Assembly: GCF_024519155.1 (NCBI RefSeq)
Contig: NZ_JANIFJ010000006.1
Span: forward strand, 186,001 to 250,000
Origin: Mangrovibrevibacter kandeliae
GTDB taxonomy: Bacteria > Pseudomonadota > Alphaproteobacteria > Rhizobiales > Rhizobiaceae
Direction of reading: 5' to 3'
Length of the DNA stretch: 64,000 bases
A model generated the notes under the pieces. That model saw only the letters and a list, made by a program, of their open reading frames with translations. It had not been told where the DNA came from and made no database searches. Positions within the stretch are counted from its first letter, which is position 1. Each line of letters begins with the position of its first letter. Below, one piece after another: positions 1-9,862 of the stretch. The translations under genes were made by a program, and so were the position numbers.

Positions 1-155
1 TCTCGTCCGCCCGCCGCCAGGAGCGTGTAGGAGACGCCGGGCATTCCGGAGTCCCGCGTCTCCCATCCGATGGTGTCTCGATAGAACGCCGTCGCCGCGG
101 CAGCATCGCTCGTCATCAGCTCGTACCAGACGAATTTACCGTTCGTTACAGACAT
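1..155 (-). CDS. VOC-fold (glyoxalase/bleomycin-resistance-like) protein, N-terminal part
   Basis: The reading frame starts at an ATG (155) and runs off the left edge, so only about 51 residues are visible. They begin MSVTNGKFVWYELMTSD and continue with a segment of the type AAATAFYRDTIGWE, the usual opening of vicinal-oxygen-chelate proteins of the PhnB/Cfp30B-like group, which bind a metal and act on small molecules. The substrate cannot be told from this part. It is divergent from the RND efflux operon, with about 180 bases between the two starts, so the two units may share a regulatory region. Confidence 0.7.
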   Translation of the reverse strand, partial: MSVTNGKFVWYELMTSDAAAATAFYRDTIGWETRDSGMPGVSYTLLAAGGR

Positions 156-335
156 CGCTCCGCCTCCCTATGGTGCTGACATCCTCTTGAGGCTACATGT
201 GACGCCTTCGCGCTTGCGAAGATGCGGCCCAGTCCGTACTACGCCAGGATACGGCTCGACTTCCGATCTTGTAGCAGTCGATTGCGACGTTGATTGGCGC
301 AAATTCGCGGGCAAGACTCAAGCGGCAGGTGAGAG

Positions 336-1646
336 ATGATCAGCAACGCGAAACGCCGATTCGAAGGCGTCCTGCGCTCCGGAGGCGTTGCCTCGATGCT
401 CTTCGCTCTCGGCCTCGCGCTCGCTTCATGCTCGCAGGAGGGCGGCAGCGGGCAGCAGCAGGCGGCGGGCGGCAAGGGTGCGGCCCGACCGCCGGCCGAA
501 GTCGGCGTGGTGACGCTGCATCCGAAGCCGGTGACGATCACCAGCAACGTGGCCGGGCGCACCAGCGCCTACGAGTCGGCCGAGATCCGGCCGCAGGTGA
601 ACGGGCTGATCGTCAAGAAGGTCTATGCCGACGGCGCGAGAGTGGCGACGGGCGACCTTCTCTACGTCATCGACGACAAGACCTATCAGGCCGCGGTCGA
701 TTCGGCGCAGGCGACGCTCGAGAAGACCAAGGCGACGCTCGCCAGCGCCGAAGCCTCTGCGAAGCGCTACCAGGATCTCCTGGGCCGCAAGGCGATCTCC
801 CAGCAGGAGGCCGACAACGCGCAGGCCACCTATCTCAGCGCCAAGGCCGACGTGTCGGCCGCCGAGGCGGCCCTGCGTTCGGCGCGCATCGACCTCGACC
901 GGACGGAGATCCGCGCGCCGCTCGCCGGGATCGCCGGCCAGTCGACGGTGGATCCCGGCGCACTCGTCACCAGCAATCAGGCGACCGCGCTGACCACCAT
1001 CCGGCGCATCGACCCGATCTATGTCGACCTGACGGAGACCGGCGAGAAGCTGCTCGACTTCCGGCGGTCGGTGCAGGAGGGCAAGCTCAAGGCGCTCGTC
1101 GGCAACGACGACACCGAGAAGGCCAAGGTGACGCTGACGCTGCCCGACGGCAGCACCTATGGCGAGCCCGGCACCATCGACTTCGCCGACATCACGATCT
1201 CCGAATCCACCGGCAGCTTCACCTTCCGCGCGGTGTTCCCGAACCCGGACCGCATCCTCTTGCCCGGCATGTACGTGCGGGCCAAGGTGGAGGCCGCGAT
1301 CAACGAGAACGGCTTCCTGGTGCCGCAGCGGGCGGTGTCGCGCAACGCCAAGGGCGAGGCGACGGCGCTGTTCGTCACCGCCGAGAACAAGGCGCAGATG
1401 CGGATCCTCGGGGTGCAGCAGGACATCGGCAACGACTGGCTGGTCAACTCCGGCGTCTCCGACGGCGATCGGGTGATCGTCGACGGCCTGCAGAAGATCG
1501 CCGATGGCGCGACCGTCAAGCCGACGCCCGTGACGATCGACGAGAACGGGCTGGTCTCGGCTGCCGCGACGGCCAAGGAGGGCGACGCGCCGAGTGCCGG
1601 AGCCGCGCCGGCCGCCGGCGGTGCGCAGACCGAAGCGGCTCGCTGA
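336..1646 (+). CDS. RND efflux periplasmic adaptor (AcrA/MexA family lipoprotein)
   Basis: This 436-residue membrane-fusion protein should link an inner-membrane RND pump to an outer-membrane channel in drug or solvent efflux. The N-terminus has a hydrophobic stretch and lipobox LASC with Cys32 as the lipidation site, so it is probably anchored to the periplasmic face of the inner membrane. The body shows the family layout: lipoyl/barrel-sandwich halves around an alpha-helical hairpin rich in Ala, Lys and Glu (about residues 100-190), then a beta-barrel domain. A purine-rich ribosome-binding site (GGTGAGAG) precedes the ATG. The pump gene follows after 10 bases, so the two form one operon. 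No outer-membrane channel gene is next to it. Substrate range cannot be inferred. Confidence 0.93.
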   Translation: MISNAKRRFEGVLRSGGVASMLFALGLALASCSQEGGSGQQQAAGGKGAARPPAEVGVVTLHPKPVTITSNVAGRTSAYESAEIRPQVNGLIVKKVYADGARVATGDLLYVIDDKTYQAAVDSAQATLEKTKATLASAEASAKRYQDLLGRKAISQQEADNAQATYLSAKADVSAAEAALRSARIDLDRTEIRAPLAGIAGQSTVDPGALVTSNQATALTTIRRIDPIYVDLTETGEKLLDFRRSVQEGKLKALVGNDDTEKAKVTLTLPDGSTYGEPGTIDFADITISESTGSFTFRAVFPNPDRILLPGMYVRAKVEAAINENGFLVPQRAVSRNAKGEATALFVTAENKAQMRILGVQQDIGNDWLVNSGVSDGDRVIVDGLQKIADGATVKPTPVTIDENGLVSAAATAKEGDAPSAGAAPAAGGAQTEAAR

Positions 1647-1656
1647 GGACCCGACG

Positions 1657-4600
1657 ATGGCGCTGTTCTTCATCCGCCGACCGGTCTTCGCCTGGGTCAT
1701 CGCGATCGCGATCATGCTGGCCGGTGCACTCGCGCTGACCTCGCTGCCGATCGCCCAGTACCCGGAGATCGCGCCGCCGACGATCTCGGTAACGACCACC
1801 TATCCGGGGGCCGACGCCGAGACGATCGAGAACTCGGTGACCAAGGTCATCGAGCAGAACCTCAACGGCCTCGACGGCCTCGACTACATCTCCTCGACGT
1901 CGAGCTCGACCGGCCAGGCGCAGATCCAGCTGACCTTCAAGAACGGCACCAATGCCGACACCGCGCAGATCCAGACGCAGAACAAGGTCCAGCTGATCAC
2001 CTCGCGCCTGCCGGACGCGGTGCAGAACCAGGGCATCACCGTCACCAAGTCGAGCGCGGGCATCCTCCTCGTCGTCGGTCTCGTCTCCACCGACGGCTCG
2101 CTCTCCTCCTACGATCTTGCCGACTTCATCTCGTCCGACCTCGAGGATCCGATCCGCCGCGTGGACGGCGTCGGCGACCTGCAGATCTTCGGCTCCGGCT
2201 ACGCGATGCGCATCTGGCTGGACCCGGAGAAGCTCGACAAGTTCCAGCTGATGCCGAGCGACGTGACCTCGGCGATCACCGCGCAGAACTTGCAGATCTC
2301 GGCCGGCCAGCTCGGCGCGACGCCGAGCGTGCCGGGCCAGCAGATGAACTTCACGGTGCGGGCGCAGGCGCAGCTGCAGACCCCGCAGCAGTTCGAGAAC
2401 ATCATCCTGAAGACCGAGGCGGACGGCTCGCTGGTGCGGCTCGGCGACGTCGCACGCATCGAGGTCGGCGCCGAGAGCTACGCCGTCACGGCCCGCTACA
2501 ACGGCCAGAACGCGGCCGGCTTCGGCGTCAATCTCGCCGCAGGCGCCAACGCCATCGACACGGCCGAGGCGGTGCGGGCGAGGATCGACAGCCTCAGCTC
2601 GACGCTGCCGCGCGGCGTCGAGGTCGTCTATCCCTACGACACGACGCCCTTCGTCGAGCTGTCGATCGAGAAGGTGGTGCACACCCTGTTCGAGGCGGTG
2701 GTGCTCGTCTTCGTCGTGATGTTCGTGTTCCTGCAGAACTTCCGGGCGACGCTGATCCCGACGCTCGCGATCCCCGTGGTGCTGCTCGGCACCTTCGGCG
2801 TCCTCGCCGTTGCCGGCTATTCGATCAACACGCTGACGATGTTCGCCATGGTGCTCGCCATCGGCCTCCTCGTCGACGACGCGATCGTCGTCGTCGAGAA
2901 CGTCGAGCGCATCATGGCCGAGGAGGGTCTGCCACCGCGCGAGGCGACCGAGAAGTCGATGGGCGAGATCACCGGCGCGCTGGTCGGCATCGCGATGGTG
3001 CTGTCGGCGGTGTTCCTGCCGATGGCCTTCTTCGGCGGCTCGGTCGGCGTGATCTACCAGCAGTTCTCGATCACCATCGTGACGGCCATGCTGCTGTCGG
3101 TGGTGGTCGCGCTGGTGCTGACGCCGGCGCTGTGCGCCACCATCCTGAAGCCGGTGCACGGCGAGAAGCGCGGCCTGTTCCGCTGGTTCAACCGCGGCTT
3201 CGACGCCACCAACCGGGGCTATGTCGGCGGCGTCGGCATCGCGCTGAAGCGCTGGATCGTGATGCTCGTCGCCTATGCGGCGGTGATCGCGGGCGCCGCG
3301 TGGCTGTTCGTCTCGCTGCCGAGCTCGTTCTTCCCCGACGAGGACCAGGGCGTCCTCCTGACCCAGATCCAGCTTCCGGTCGGCTCGACGGCGCAGCGCA
3401 CCACCGAGGTCGTCAAGCAGGTCGAGTCCTACTACCGCAAGACCGAGGCGGCCAACGTCGATTCGGTGTTCGCGGCCGTCGGCTTCGGCTTCTCGGGCAG
3501 CGGCCAGAACAACGCCATCGTGTTCGTCCGGCTGAAGGACTGGGCGCAGCGCGAGGACCAGGCAGCCAGCGCCTCGGCGATCGCCCGCCGGGCGATGGGC
3601 GCCTTTTCCCAGCTGCGCGACGCGATGGTCTTCGCTCTGGCGCCGCCCGCCGTGCCGGGCCTCGGCACGTCCAGCGGCTTTTCCGTCTACCTGCAGGATC
3701 TCGGCAATGCCGGCCACGCGGCGCTGAAGCAGACGGCCGGGCAACTGGTCGGCAAGGCCAACCAGGACCCGATGCTCGCCGGCGTGCGCGAGGCGGGACA
3801 GCCGGACCAGCCGCAGTTCCAGATCGACATCGACCAGGAGCGGGCGGGTGCGCTCGGCGTCTCGGTCTCCGACATCAACACGACCCTGTCGGTCGCGATG
3901 GCCGGCCGCTACGTCAACGACTTCTCCAACGAGGGCGACATCAAGCCGGTCTACGTGCAGGCCGATGCGCCCTACCGCATGCAGCCGAGCGACATCGAGC
4001 GCTGGTCGGTGCGCAACCAGCAGGGCCAGATGGTGCCGTTCTCGGCCTTCTCCTCGACTCGCTGGACCTACGGTTCGCCCCGGCTCGAGCGCTACAACGG
4101 CGTGGCCGCCCTGAACATCCAGGGCTCCGCCGCGCCCGGCGTCTCTTCGGGCGAGGCGATGGATCGGATGGCGCAGCTGATCGGCGATCTCGGCAGCGGC
4201 TACGGCTACGAGTGGACCGGTCTCTCCTATCAGGAGCAGATCTCGGGCTCGCAGTCGACCTCGCTCTACCTGATCTCGGCGCTGGTGGTCTTCCTCTGCC
4301 TCGCCGCGCTGTACGAGAGCTGGTCGATCCCGTTCGCGGTGATGCTGTCGGTGCCGGTCGGCATCCTCGGTGCGCTCGCGGCCGCGACGTTGTTCGGCCA
4401 GGCGAACGACATCTACTTCAAGGTCGGGCTGCTTACCACCGTCGGCCTCGCGGCGAAGAACGCCATCCTGATCGTGGAGTTCGCCAAGGACATGCAGGCC
4501 GCCGGCAAGCCGCTCGTCGAGGCGACGCTCGATGCGGCGCGCATGCGGCTGCGACCGATCCTGATGACCTCGTTCGCCTTCATCCTCGGCGTCTTGCCCC

Positions 4601-4797
4601 TGGCCATCGCCGGCGGTGCCGGCGCCGGCGCGCAGAACGCCATCGGCGTCGCGGTGATGGGCGGCATGCTCGCCTCCACCGTGTTCGGGGTCTTCTTCGT
4701 GCCGCTGCTCTACGTGCTGGTGCGTCGCATCGCGGGCGGGCGCAATCGCAGCGCGGTGGAGGAGGGCGCCACCGAGGCGGTCGCCGGCCAGAGCTGA
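1657..4797 (+). CDS. RND multidrug efflux pump, AcrB/MexB (HAE1) type
   Basis: The 1046-residue length matches AcrB closely. I chose the ATG at 1657 because the protein then begins [17 protein letters not shown], the standard start of the family; an upstream in-frame start at 1594 would overlap the adaptor gene. The proton-relay aspartates fall at D407 and D408 ([14 protein letters not shown]) and the matching lysine in TM10 at K934 (LAAKNAIL), so the pump looks functional. It should be an inner-membrane trimer exporting hydrophobic compounds using the proton gradient, with the upstream adaptor and a TolC-like channel encoded elsewhere. It ends about 55 bases before a convergent TadE-like gene. 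Confidence 0.96.
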   Translation: MALFFIRRPVFAWVIAIAIMLAGALALTSLPIAQYPEIAPPTISVTTTYPGADAETIENSVTKVIEQNLNGLDGLDYISSTSSSTGQAQIQLTFKNGTNADTAQIQTQNKVQLITSRLPDAVQNQGITVTKSSAGILLVVGLVSTDGSLSSYDLADFISSDLEDPIRRVDGVGDLQIFGSGYAMRIWLDPEKLDKFQLMPSDVTSAITAQNLQISAGQLGATPSVPGQQMNFTVRAQAQLQTPQQFENIILKTEADGSLVRLGDVARIEVGAESYAVTARYNGQNAAGFGVNLAAGANAIDTAEAVRARIDSLSSTLPRGVEVVYPYDTTPFVELSIEKVVHTLFEAVVLVFVVMFVFLQNFRATLIPTLAIPVVLLGTFGVLAVAGYSINTLTMFAMVLAIGLLVDDAIVVVENVERIMAEEGLPPREATEKSMGEITGALVGIAMVLSAVFLPMAFFGGSVGVIYQQFSITIVTAMLLSVVVALVLTPALCATILKPVHGEKRGLFRWFNRGFDATNRGYVGGVGIALKRWIVMLVAYAAVIAGAAWLFVSLPSSFFPDEDQGVLLTQIQLPVGSTAQRTTEVVKQVESYYRKTEAANVDSVFAAVGFGFSGSGQNNAIVFVRLKDWAQREDQAASASAIARRAMGAFSQLRDAMVFALAPPAVPGLGTSSGFSVYLQDLGNAGHAALKQTAGQLVGKANQDPMLAGVREAGQPDQPQFQIDIDQERAGALGVSVSDINTTLSVAMAGRYVNDFSNEGDIKPVYVQADAPYRMQPSDIERWSVRNQQGQMVPFSAFSSTRWTYGSPRLERYNGVAALNIQGSAAPGVSSGEAMDRMAQLIGDLGSGYGYEWTGLSYQEQISGSQSTSLYLISALVVFLCLAALYESWSIPFAVMLSVPVGILGALAAATLFGQANDIYFKVGLLTTVGLAAKNAILIVEFAKDMQAAGKPLVEATLDAARMRLRPILMTSFAFILGVLPLAIAGGAGAGAQNAIGVAVMGGMLASTVFGVFFVPLLYVLVRRIAGGRNRSAVEEGATEAVAGQS

Positions 4798-4852
4798 CGA
4801 CCTTGGCCGGTGCCGTCCGGCCCAGTCCCCGGCCGTCGCCGACGCGTTCGCT

Positions 4853-5428
4853 CTACCAGCGGTACCGGGGCCGGAAGATCCGCTGGTCGCTCATCGGAAT
4901 GGCGGCGGTGATGCTCCAGCCGATCGTCGGATGGTAGACGTACTTCACGTCGGCGAAGACGAGGTAGCCGCTCTTGATCCCGTTCAGCTCCGAGGGAAGC
5001 GTGTAGACGTCTCCGACTTTGGCCTTGGCCCCGGTGTTGTTGTCGGAGGTGTGCGACCAGGTCACCTTGGCGATCCCGTTCGCGTCGATCGAGACCGCCG
5101 TCATCGCGATCTTGAGCTCGGTCGTGTCGAACGGGCGCATCATCGCGGTCGCGATGGTGAACACGTTCTTCACCTGCGTCTCGTCGGGCGAGCGGATCCG
5201 GGCCACCAGATTGGCGAGCGTGCTGCCCGTGTCCTGCACCTTCTGCCGCGCTTCGATGCCGTTCGAGAGCTCGAAGGAGCCGAGATAGAGAAGCAGGAGG
5301 AACGGGATCACCAGCGCGAACTCGACCGCCGCGACGCCCGAGCGGTCGCCACGAAAGCCGGCGCCGCGAGGCCGACCCTCAGCCCGGCATCGGGTCGACC
5401 AAGGCAGGACGAGGCGCGGCAGTCTCAC
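4853..5428 (-). CDS. TadE-like pilus assembly/secreted protein (second of pair)
   Basis: This 191-residue protein has a short basic N-terminus, then GVAAVEFALVIPF (about residues 31-43) leading into a single membrane helix, the hallmark of TadE/TadG pseudopilin-like proteins, followed by an extracytoplasmic domain. The start is a GTG whose last bases overlap the TGA of the preceding gene (GTGA, 5425-5428), which implies translational coupling. TadE proteins are minor pilins of Flp (Tad) pili used for surface attachment. No tad ATPase, secretin or prepilin peptidase is present here, so the partner machinery must be elsewhere or the family role is different. The exact function is inferred. Confidence 0.85.
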   Translation of the reverse strand: MRLPRLVLPWSTRCRAEGRPRGAGFRGDRSGVAAVEFALVIPFLLLLYLGSFELSNGIEARQKVQDTGSTLANLVARIRSPDETQVKNVFTIATAMMRPFDTTELKIAMTAVSIDANGIAKVTWSHTSDNNTGAKAKVGDVYTLPSELNGIKSGYLVFADVKYVYHPTIGWSITAAIPMSDQRIFRPRYRW

Positions 5429-6000
5429 GAACAGGTCGCCTTCGTGCTGGTGACCGAGCCGAACGGCTCGTTCATGAAGGCCGCCATCGCCTCGAACAGC
5501 GTCTTGCCGTTGCCCGAGGCTGCCCGCTGCATGAAGCCGGTGTACCAGTTCCACTCGTAGAAGACGCGCAGCACGGTGATGGCGCTCGCATTGCCCGGGT
5601 CGTAGCAGAAGCTGCCATTGTCGAGCTTGCCGTTGAGGATCGGCGCGTTCGTCGGGATGGCCGAGTAGGAATCGAAGGTGCGCAGGTCGATCTGCAGCTT
5701 GCCGCAGTCGAGCATCAGCTTCACGCTGTCGCAGATCCGCGCCTTGAAGTCCGTCGCGTCGAGATTTGCTTCCTGGGTCTGGCCCGTCATCACCTCGCGC
5801 CCGACGCGCGTGACGGCGTTCTCGAGCACGAGCTTGCCTGCCATCGCGACGCCGGTCTCGATCGTGGCGAAGATCACCATGAAGAACGGAAGGGCCAGGA
5901 TCGCGAACTCGATCGCCGTGGCGCCGGAACCGTCCCTGGCGAAGGACCACAGCTTCCTGCGGGCCGTCTGCGAGCGCCGGGATTGATGCATTCGTCGCAA
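5425..6000 (-). CDS. TadE-like pilus assembly/secreted protein (first of pair)
   Basis: The 191-residue product starts with a basic segment and has GATAIEFAILALPF (residues 26-39), the TadE-type processing and membrane segment with the conserved Glu at position +5 of the helix. The remainder is predicted to be outside the cytoplasm and has several Cys residues (around CDSVKLMLDC and near the C-terminus), which could form disulphides. It leads a two-gene operon with the overlapping TadE-like gene and diverges from the TadG-like gene at 6221, with 220 bases between starts. All three probably serve the same surface structure. Confidence 0.87.
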   Translation of the reverse strand: MRRMHQSRRSQTARRKLWSFARDGSGATAIEFAILALPFFMVIFATIETGVAMAGKLVLENAVTRVGREVMTGQTQEANLDATDFKARICDSVKLMLDCGKLQIDLRTFDSYSAIPTNAPILNGKLDNGSFCYDPGNASAITVLRVFYEWNWYTGFMQRAASGNGKTLFEAMAAFMNEPFGSVTSTKATCS

Positions 6001-6220
6001 CTGTGCCTGCGGGTTAAAAGATCACTGCATGAACCTATTGGTTAACCCTTGCGACCGCGTTAACCCGGTGCCGCGCATTCGACCTGTTCTCGTACAGGTT
6101 GTTCAGGCTTCCGACCATCTGGCCTTAAAAGGCGGCGATCGCTAAAAGGGCGCCCCCCGTCGTAGCCGGGCGTTAAGGTTTTGGCGCCATATCAGCTCTC
6201 TGAATGTGCGGAGAGCCGTC
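6001..6220. promoter_or_regulatory. Divergent promoter region between TadE-like pair and TadG-like gene
   Basis: This 220-base spacer is richer in A and T than its surroundings and carries several TTAA-containing elements, including two GTTAACCC copies at about 6041-6048 and 6059-6066. TTAACC resembles a half-site of the cell-cycle regulator CtrA (TTAA-N7-TTAA), but the spacing is not the consensus one. A GCGGAGAG ribosome-binding site at 6208-6215 decides the ATG at 6221 for the TadG-like gene over the in-frame GTG at 6206. Confidence 0.35.
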
Positions 6221-8002
6221 ATGATCAGACTCTGTCGCCGATTCCTCGGGGCGCGCGACGGCAATTTCGGGATGATCGCCGCGATCGCCATGTTTCCGCT
6301 CGGCTTGACGACACTCGGCGTCGTCGACCTGACGATCTACCGCAGCTCGCTGACCACCGTGCAGGATTCGATGGATGCCGCGGCGCTCGCCGCCGCCAAG
6401 GACATCGACGACGGCGTGGACAAGGCCAAGGACCTCGCGCAGAAGGTCTTCGCCAGCAACATCAAGACCGACAAGCTGCGCGGAACCGCAGTCTTGACCT
6501 TTCTCGGCGTCGAAGAGGATGCCGACGGCGCGTCCGTGCTGAAGTTCCGCTCTGACTATCGGCACAACTTCTACTTCAGCGGCGCCCTGAATCTGATCGC
6601 CAAGCTGGCGGGCAGCAAGAGCACGCTGCAGGAATTCCTCGACACCCAGCTGACGACGCAGGTGGCGTTCGGCGAGATGGCGATGGAAGTGGCCTTCGTC
6701 CTCGACAATTCCGGGTCGATGAACGATGGCGGCAAGATCGCGACGCTGCGCAGCGTCGCGGAGGACTCGGTCAAGAAGCTGTTCACGCTCGCCGACGTCT
6801 CGAAGGGCGACATCGTCGATCCGATCAAGGTGGCGCTCGTGCCCTTCGCCGCGTCGGTCAATGTCGGCACTGGAAACCGCAGCGCCAGCTGGATGGATCC
6901 GGGCAACAGCGACAGCACCCTGCAGGGCAACGACTGGTCGACGAGCAGCTATGCCGTGTCGCAGAACCCGTCGACCAAGCTGTGGACGCGCAACAGCGAC
7001 AAGACGGTGCTGAACCGCTTCTACCTCTACGACCAGATGCGTGTGGCGTGGGGCGGCTGCGTCGAGGTGCGGCGGGGCAGCTACGGCACCGACGACACGG
7101 CCCCGAAGGCGAGCGATCCGAATTCCTACTTCACCCCGATGTTCGCGCCGGACCAGCCGAGCTACTACTCCCGCTATCCCTCGAACAACCGCAGCACCGA
7201 CGAGACCAGCGCCTACAGCTCCTTCGACTATCTCGACGACCTGCGAAAGATCTCGAGCAATAGCCAGAAGGACAACTATATCGGGTACAGCAAGCAGTTC
7301 GCGCGCCAGGGGCGGGTGGACAAGTACGAGTATTACCCGTCGAATTCCGGCGTCACGGCAAACGGGCTGAGCAACGGCCCGAACTACATGTGCACCACGC
7401 AGCCGGTCATGCCGTTGACCACCGACAAGTCGAAGGCGATCAACAACGTCCGTTCGATGGTCGCCTCGGGCGGCACCAACATCCCGGACGGTGTCGCCTG
7501 GGGCTGGCGGACCCTTTCGCACGGCGAGCCCTTCACCGAAGGGCGCGGGCCTGGCGACAGGGACTACAACCGCACCAAGAAGATCATGATCGTCATGACC
7601 GACGGCGAGAACACCTACTACAACTACAATTTCCGCACGAGCGTGTCCTCAAGCGATCCCAACCAGAACCGGTCGACCTACGGCGCCTACGGATTCGCCT
7701 CCACCGGCGAGATCTTCAAGGGCACGAGCAAGCAGGGGACGACGCAATATACGTCGGACAACTACACGACGGCGATGAACGAGCGGCTGACCACGGTCTG
7801 CACCAACGCCAAGGCGGCCGGCATCGAGATCTACACCGTGGCCTTCGACGTCGACGATCCGTCGACGGTGAAGAATATCCTCTACAACTGTGCGAGCGAC
7901 GACAAGGGCGGGCACTTTTTCGATGCCAAGACCTCGGCGAACCTGATCGCCTCGTTCGACCAGATCATCAACAACATCTCGGAGATCCGGCTGGTGCGTT
8001 GA
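6221..8002 (+). CDS. TadG-like protein with von Willebrand factor A domain
   Basis: The 593-residue product has a TadE/G-like N-terminal membrane helix (GNFGMIAAIAMFPLGL). A vWA domain follows, with an intact MIDAS motif DNSGS at residues 162-166 and a later MTDGEN (about 460) matching the third MIDAS loop. Between these lies a long insert of roughly 230 residues rich in Ser, Tyr, Asn and Asp. TadG-like vWA proteins sit on the outer face of the inner membrane and are linked to Flp pili or other surface secretion. Divergent from two TadE-like genes, it probably works with them. I prefer ATG 6221 because of the well-placed ribosome-binding site. Confidence 0.87.
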   Translation: MIRLCRRFLGARDGNFGMIAAIAMFPLGLTTLGVVDLTIYRSSLTTVQDSMDAAALAAAKDIDDGVDKAKDLAQKVFASNIKTDKLRGTAVLTFLGVEEDADGASVLKFRSDYRHNFYFSGALNLIAKLAGSKSTLQEFLDTQLTTQVAFGEMAMEVAFVLDNSGSMNDGGKIATLRSVAEDSVKKLFTLADVSKGDIVDPIKVALVPFAASVNVGTGNRSASWMDPGNSDSTLQGNDWSTSSYAVSQNPSTKLWTRNSDKTVLNRFYLYDQMRVAWGGCVEVRRGSYGTDDTAPKASDPNSYFTPMFAPDQPSYYSRYPSNNRSTDETSAYSSFDYLDDLRKISSNSQKDNYIGYSKQFARQGRVDKYEYYPSNSGVTANGLSNGPNYMCTTQPVMPLTTDKSKAINNVRSMVASGGTNIPDGVAWGWRTLSHGEPFTEGRGPGDRDYNRTKKIMIVMTDGENTYYNYNFRTSVSSSDPNQNRSTYGAYGFASTGEIFKGTSKQGTTQYTSDNYTTAMNERLTTVCTNAKAAGIEIYTVAFDVDDPSTVKNILYNCASDDKGGHFFDAKTSANLIASFDQIINNISEIRLVR

Positions 8003-8062
8003 GCGTCCGCCGGCACGACGGGGGCGGCCTGCGGCCGTCGCCTGCGCCTTCCTGCGACGACG

Positions 8063-9862
8063 TCAGCCCTCCTGCCCGCAATGCTCGCGTGACGGTCCGT
8101 CGACCGGCTTCAGATCCAGCGCCGCATTGACCAGCGACAGATGCGACAGCGCCTGCGGGAAGTTGCCGAGCAGCCGCCGGTCGGCAAACTTCAGCTCTTC
8201 CGACAGGAGGCCGACGTCGTTGGAGCTTTCGGTGAGGCGATGGAAGAGGGCTTCGGCGTCGCCGCGCCGGCCCTGGAGCGCATAGACGTTGGCCAGCCAG
8301 TAGCCGGCAGCCACGAAGGCGCCCTCGTCGCCGCCGACTCCGTCGTCCGTCGCCCCGGTCTCGTAGCGTGCCACCAAACCATCGCGCATCAGGTGCGTCT
8401 CGATGGCCGCGACCGTGCCGAGGACCCGCGGATCGTCCGCCGGCAGGAAGCCGACGAGGGGCAGGCGCAGCGCCGCCGCGTCGAGCGCACTGTCGTCGAA
8501 GGCACGCACGAAGCTGTTGCGATCGGCGTGGAAGCCCTTCTCCAGCACCACCGCTTTGACGCGGTCGGCGAGATCGCGGTAGCGGCGGGACGCTTCGGGA
8601 TCGCTCTCCTCGAACCAGCGGGACGCGCGGTCGAAGGCGGTCCAGCACATCACCTTCGAATAGGTGTGGTGGCGCGGCTCGCCGCGGCTCTCCCAGATGC
8701 CGGCATCCGGCTTCTCCCAGAGATCCTCCAGATTGTCGGCGAGCAGGCGCACGAGCGCCTCGCTGTCCCCGTCGCGCTCGATGCCGTGCTTGTCGGCGAA
8801 GAACAACGTGTCGAGAACCTCGCCATAGACGTCGAGCTGCAGCTGGCCGGTTGCGGCGTTCCCGAGCCGCACCGGCCGGGCGCCATTGAAGCCCTCGAGC
8901 CAATCCGCTTCGTATTCGGGAACACGGCGCTCGCCGCGGATCGTGTAGAAGGGCTGCAGCATGATCGGCTCGCCGGCGACCGCCCGGCGCAGCCAGCGCA
9001 CCCAGGCGTGGGCTTCGTCGCGCAGGCCAACCTGCAGGAAGGCGAGCAGCGCGAAGGTCGCATCGCGCAGCCAGCAGAAGCGATAGTCCCAGTTGCGCTC
9101 GCCGCCCGGCCACTCCGGCAGCGCGGCCGTGGGCGCCGCGACGATGCCTCCGGTCGGGCGGTGGATCAGGCCCTTCAGCGTCACCAGCGAGCGGACGACG
9201 CTGTCGCGATGCTCGCCGTCATAGCCGATCGGACCCGCCCAGTCCGCCCAGAAGCCTTCGGTCTGCCGCAGCGCCTCCGCGGGATCCACCCGGTTCGGCA
9301 CCTCCTTGTACGAGGTGAAGCAGGTGAGGGTGAAGGTGACGCGCTCGCCCGCTGCCACGGTGAAGCGGCTGTCGAACTGGCGCTCGCCGTGCTCGATCGG
9401 AACATCGCAGCGGAGCACCACGCCCACCGGTCCGGCGATGGCGATGAGGTCGGTCTCGGCCTCCTGCCGGATCAGCGGGTGCACCCGTCCGTAGCCGAAG
9501 CGCAGCATCAGCTCGGACGACATCGCCACCCGGCCGCTGCGCCCTTCCACGATACGCACCACGTCCGGCGCCACGCCGCGCATCGGCATGAAGTCGATCA
9601 CGGCGACCGTGCCGCTTTCGGTCTCGAACAGCGTTTCCAGGATCAGGCTGTCGCCCCGGTAGCGACGGGAGGTGGCCGTCGGCTCGGAGACGGGCGCCAT
9701 GCGCCAGCAGCCGTTGTCGCGGTCGCCCAGCAGGGAGGCGAAGCACGCTTCGGAATCGAAGTCCGGCATGCACAGCCATTCGATGGTGCCGTCGCGGCCG
9801 ACGAGGGCAGCCGTCTCGCCGTCGCCGATCATGGCGTAGTCGCCGATGTCCTTCGTCGTCAC
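8063..9862 (-). CDS. Glycoside hydrolase family 15 protein (glucoamylase/trehalase-like)
   Basis: The 599-residue protein has the layout of bacterial GH15 proteins: an N-terminal beta-sandwich beginning IGDYAMIGDGETAALV, then the (alpha/alpha)6 barrel with ERNWDYRFCWLRDATF (about residue 255) and the family-typical TYSKVMCW segment. GH15 members of this type hydrolyse alpha-glucans, and some are trehalases. It starts at a GTG overlapping the stop of the SDR gene by four bases (GTGA, 9859-9862), so it is the third gene of the TPP enzyme-SDR-GH15 operon. With trehalose synthase encoded divergently nearby, a role in trehalose or storage-glucan turnover is likely, but the substrate is an inference. 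Confidence 0.9.
   Translation of the reverse strand: MTTKDIGDYAMIGDGETAALVGRDGTIEWLCMPDFDSEACFASLLGDRDNGCWRMAPVSEPTATSRRYRGDSLILETLFETESGTVAVIDFMPMRGVAPDVVRIVEGRSGRVAMSSELMLRFGYGRVHPLIRQEAETDLIAIAGPVGVVLRCDVPIEHGERQFDSRFTVAAGERVTFTLTCFTSYKEVPNRVDPAEALRQTEGFWADWAGPIGYDGEHRDSVVRSLVTLKGLIHRPTGGIVAAPTAALPEWPGGERNWDYRFCWLRDATFALLAFLQVGLRDEAHAWVRWLRRAVAGEPIMLQPFYTIRGERRVPEYEADWLEGFNGARPVRLGNAATGQLQLDVYGEVLDTLFFADKHGIERDGDSEALVRLLADNLEDLWEKPDAGIWESRGEPRHHTYSKVMCWTAFDRASRWFEESDPEASRRYRDLADRVKAVVLEKGFHADRNSFVRAFDDSALDAAALRLPLVGFLPADDPRVLGTVAAIETHLMRDGLVARYETGATDDGVGGDEGAFVAAGYWLANVYALQGRRGDAEALFHRLTESSNDVGLLSEELKFADRRLLGNFPQALSHLSLVNAALDLKPVDGPSREHCGQEG

Noticed and set aside
1516-3744. Long open frame on the minus strand, opposite the RND pump genes
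   Set aside because: High GC content creates long antisense frames. The product is Arg/Asp/Gly/His-rich with no family likeness, while the plus strand encodes clear RND proteins.
6206-6220. GTG at 6206 as start of the TadG-like gene
   Set aside because: The GCGGAGAG ribosome-binding site lies between this GTG and ATG 6221 and is well spaced only for the latter.
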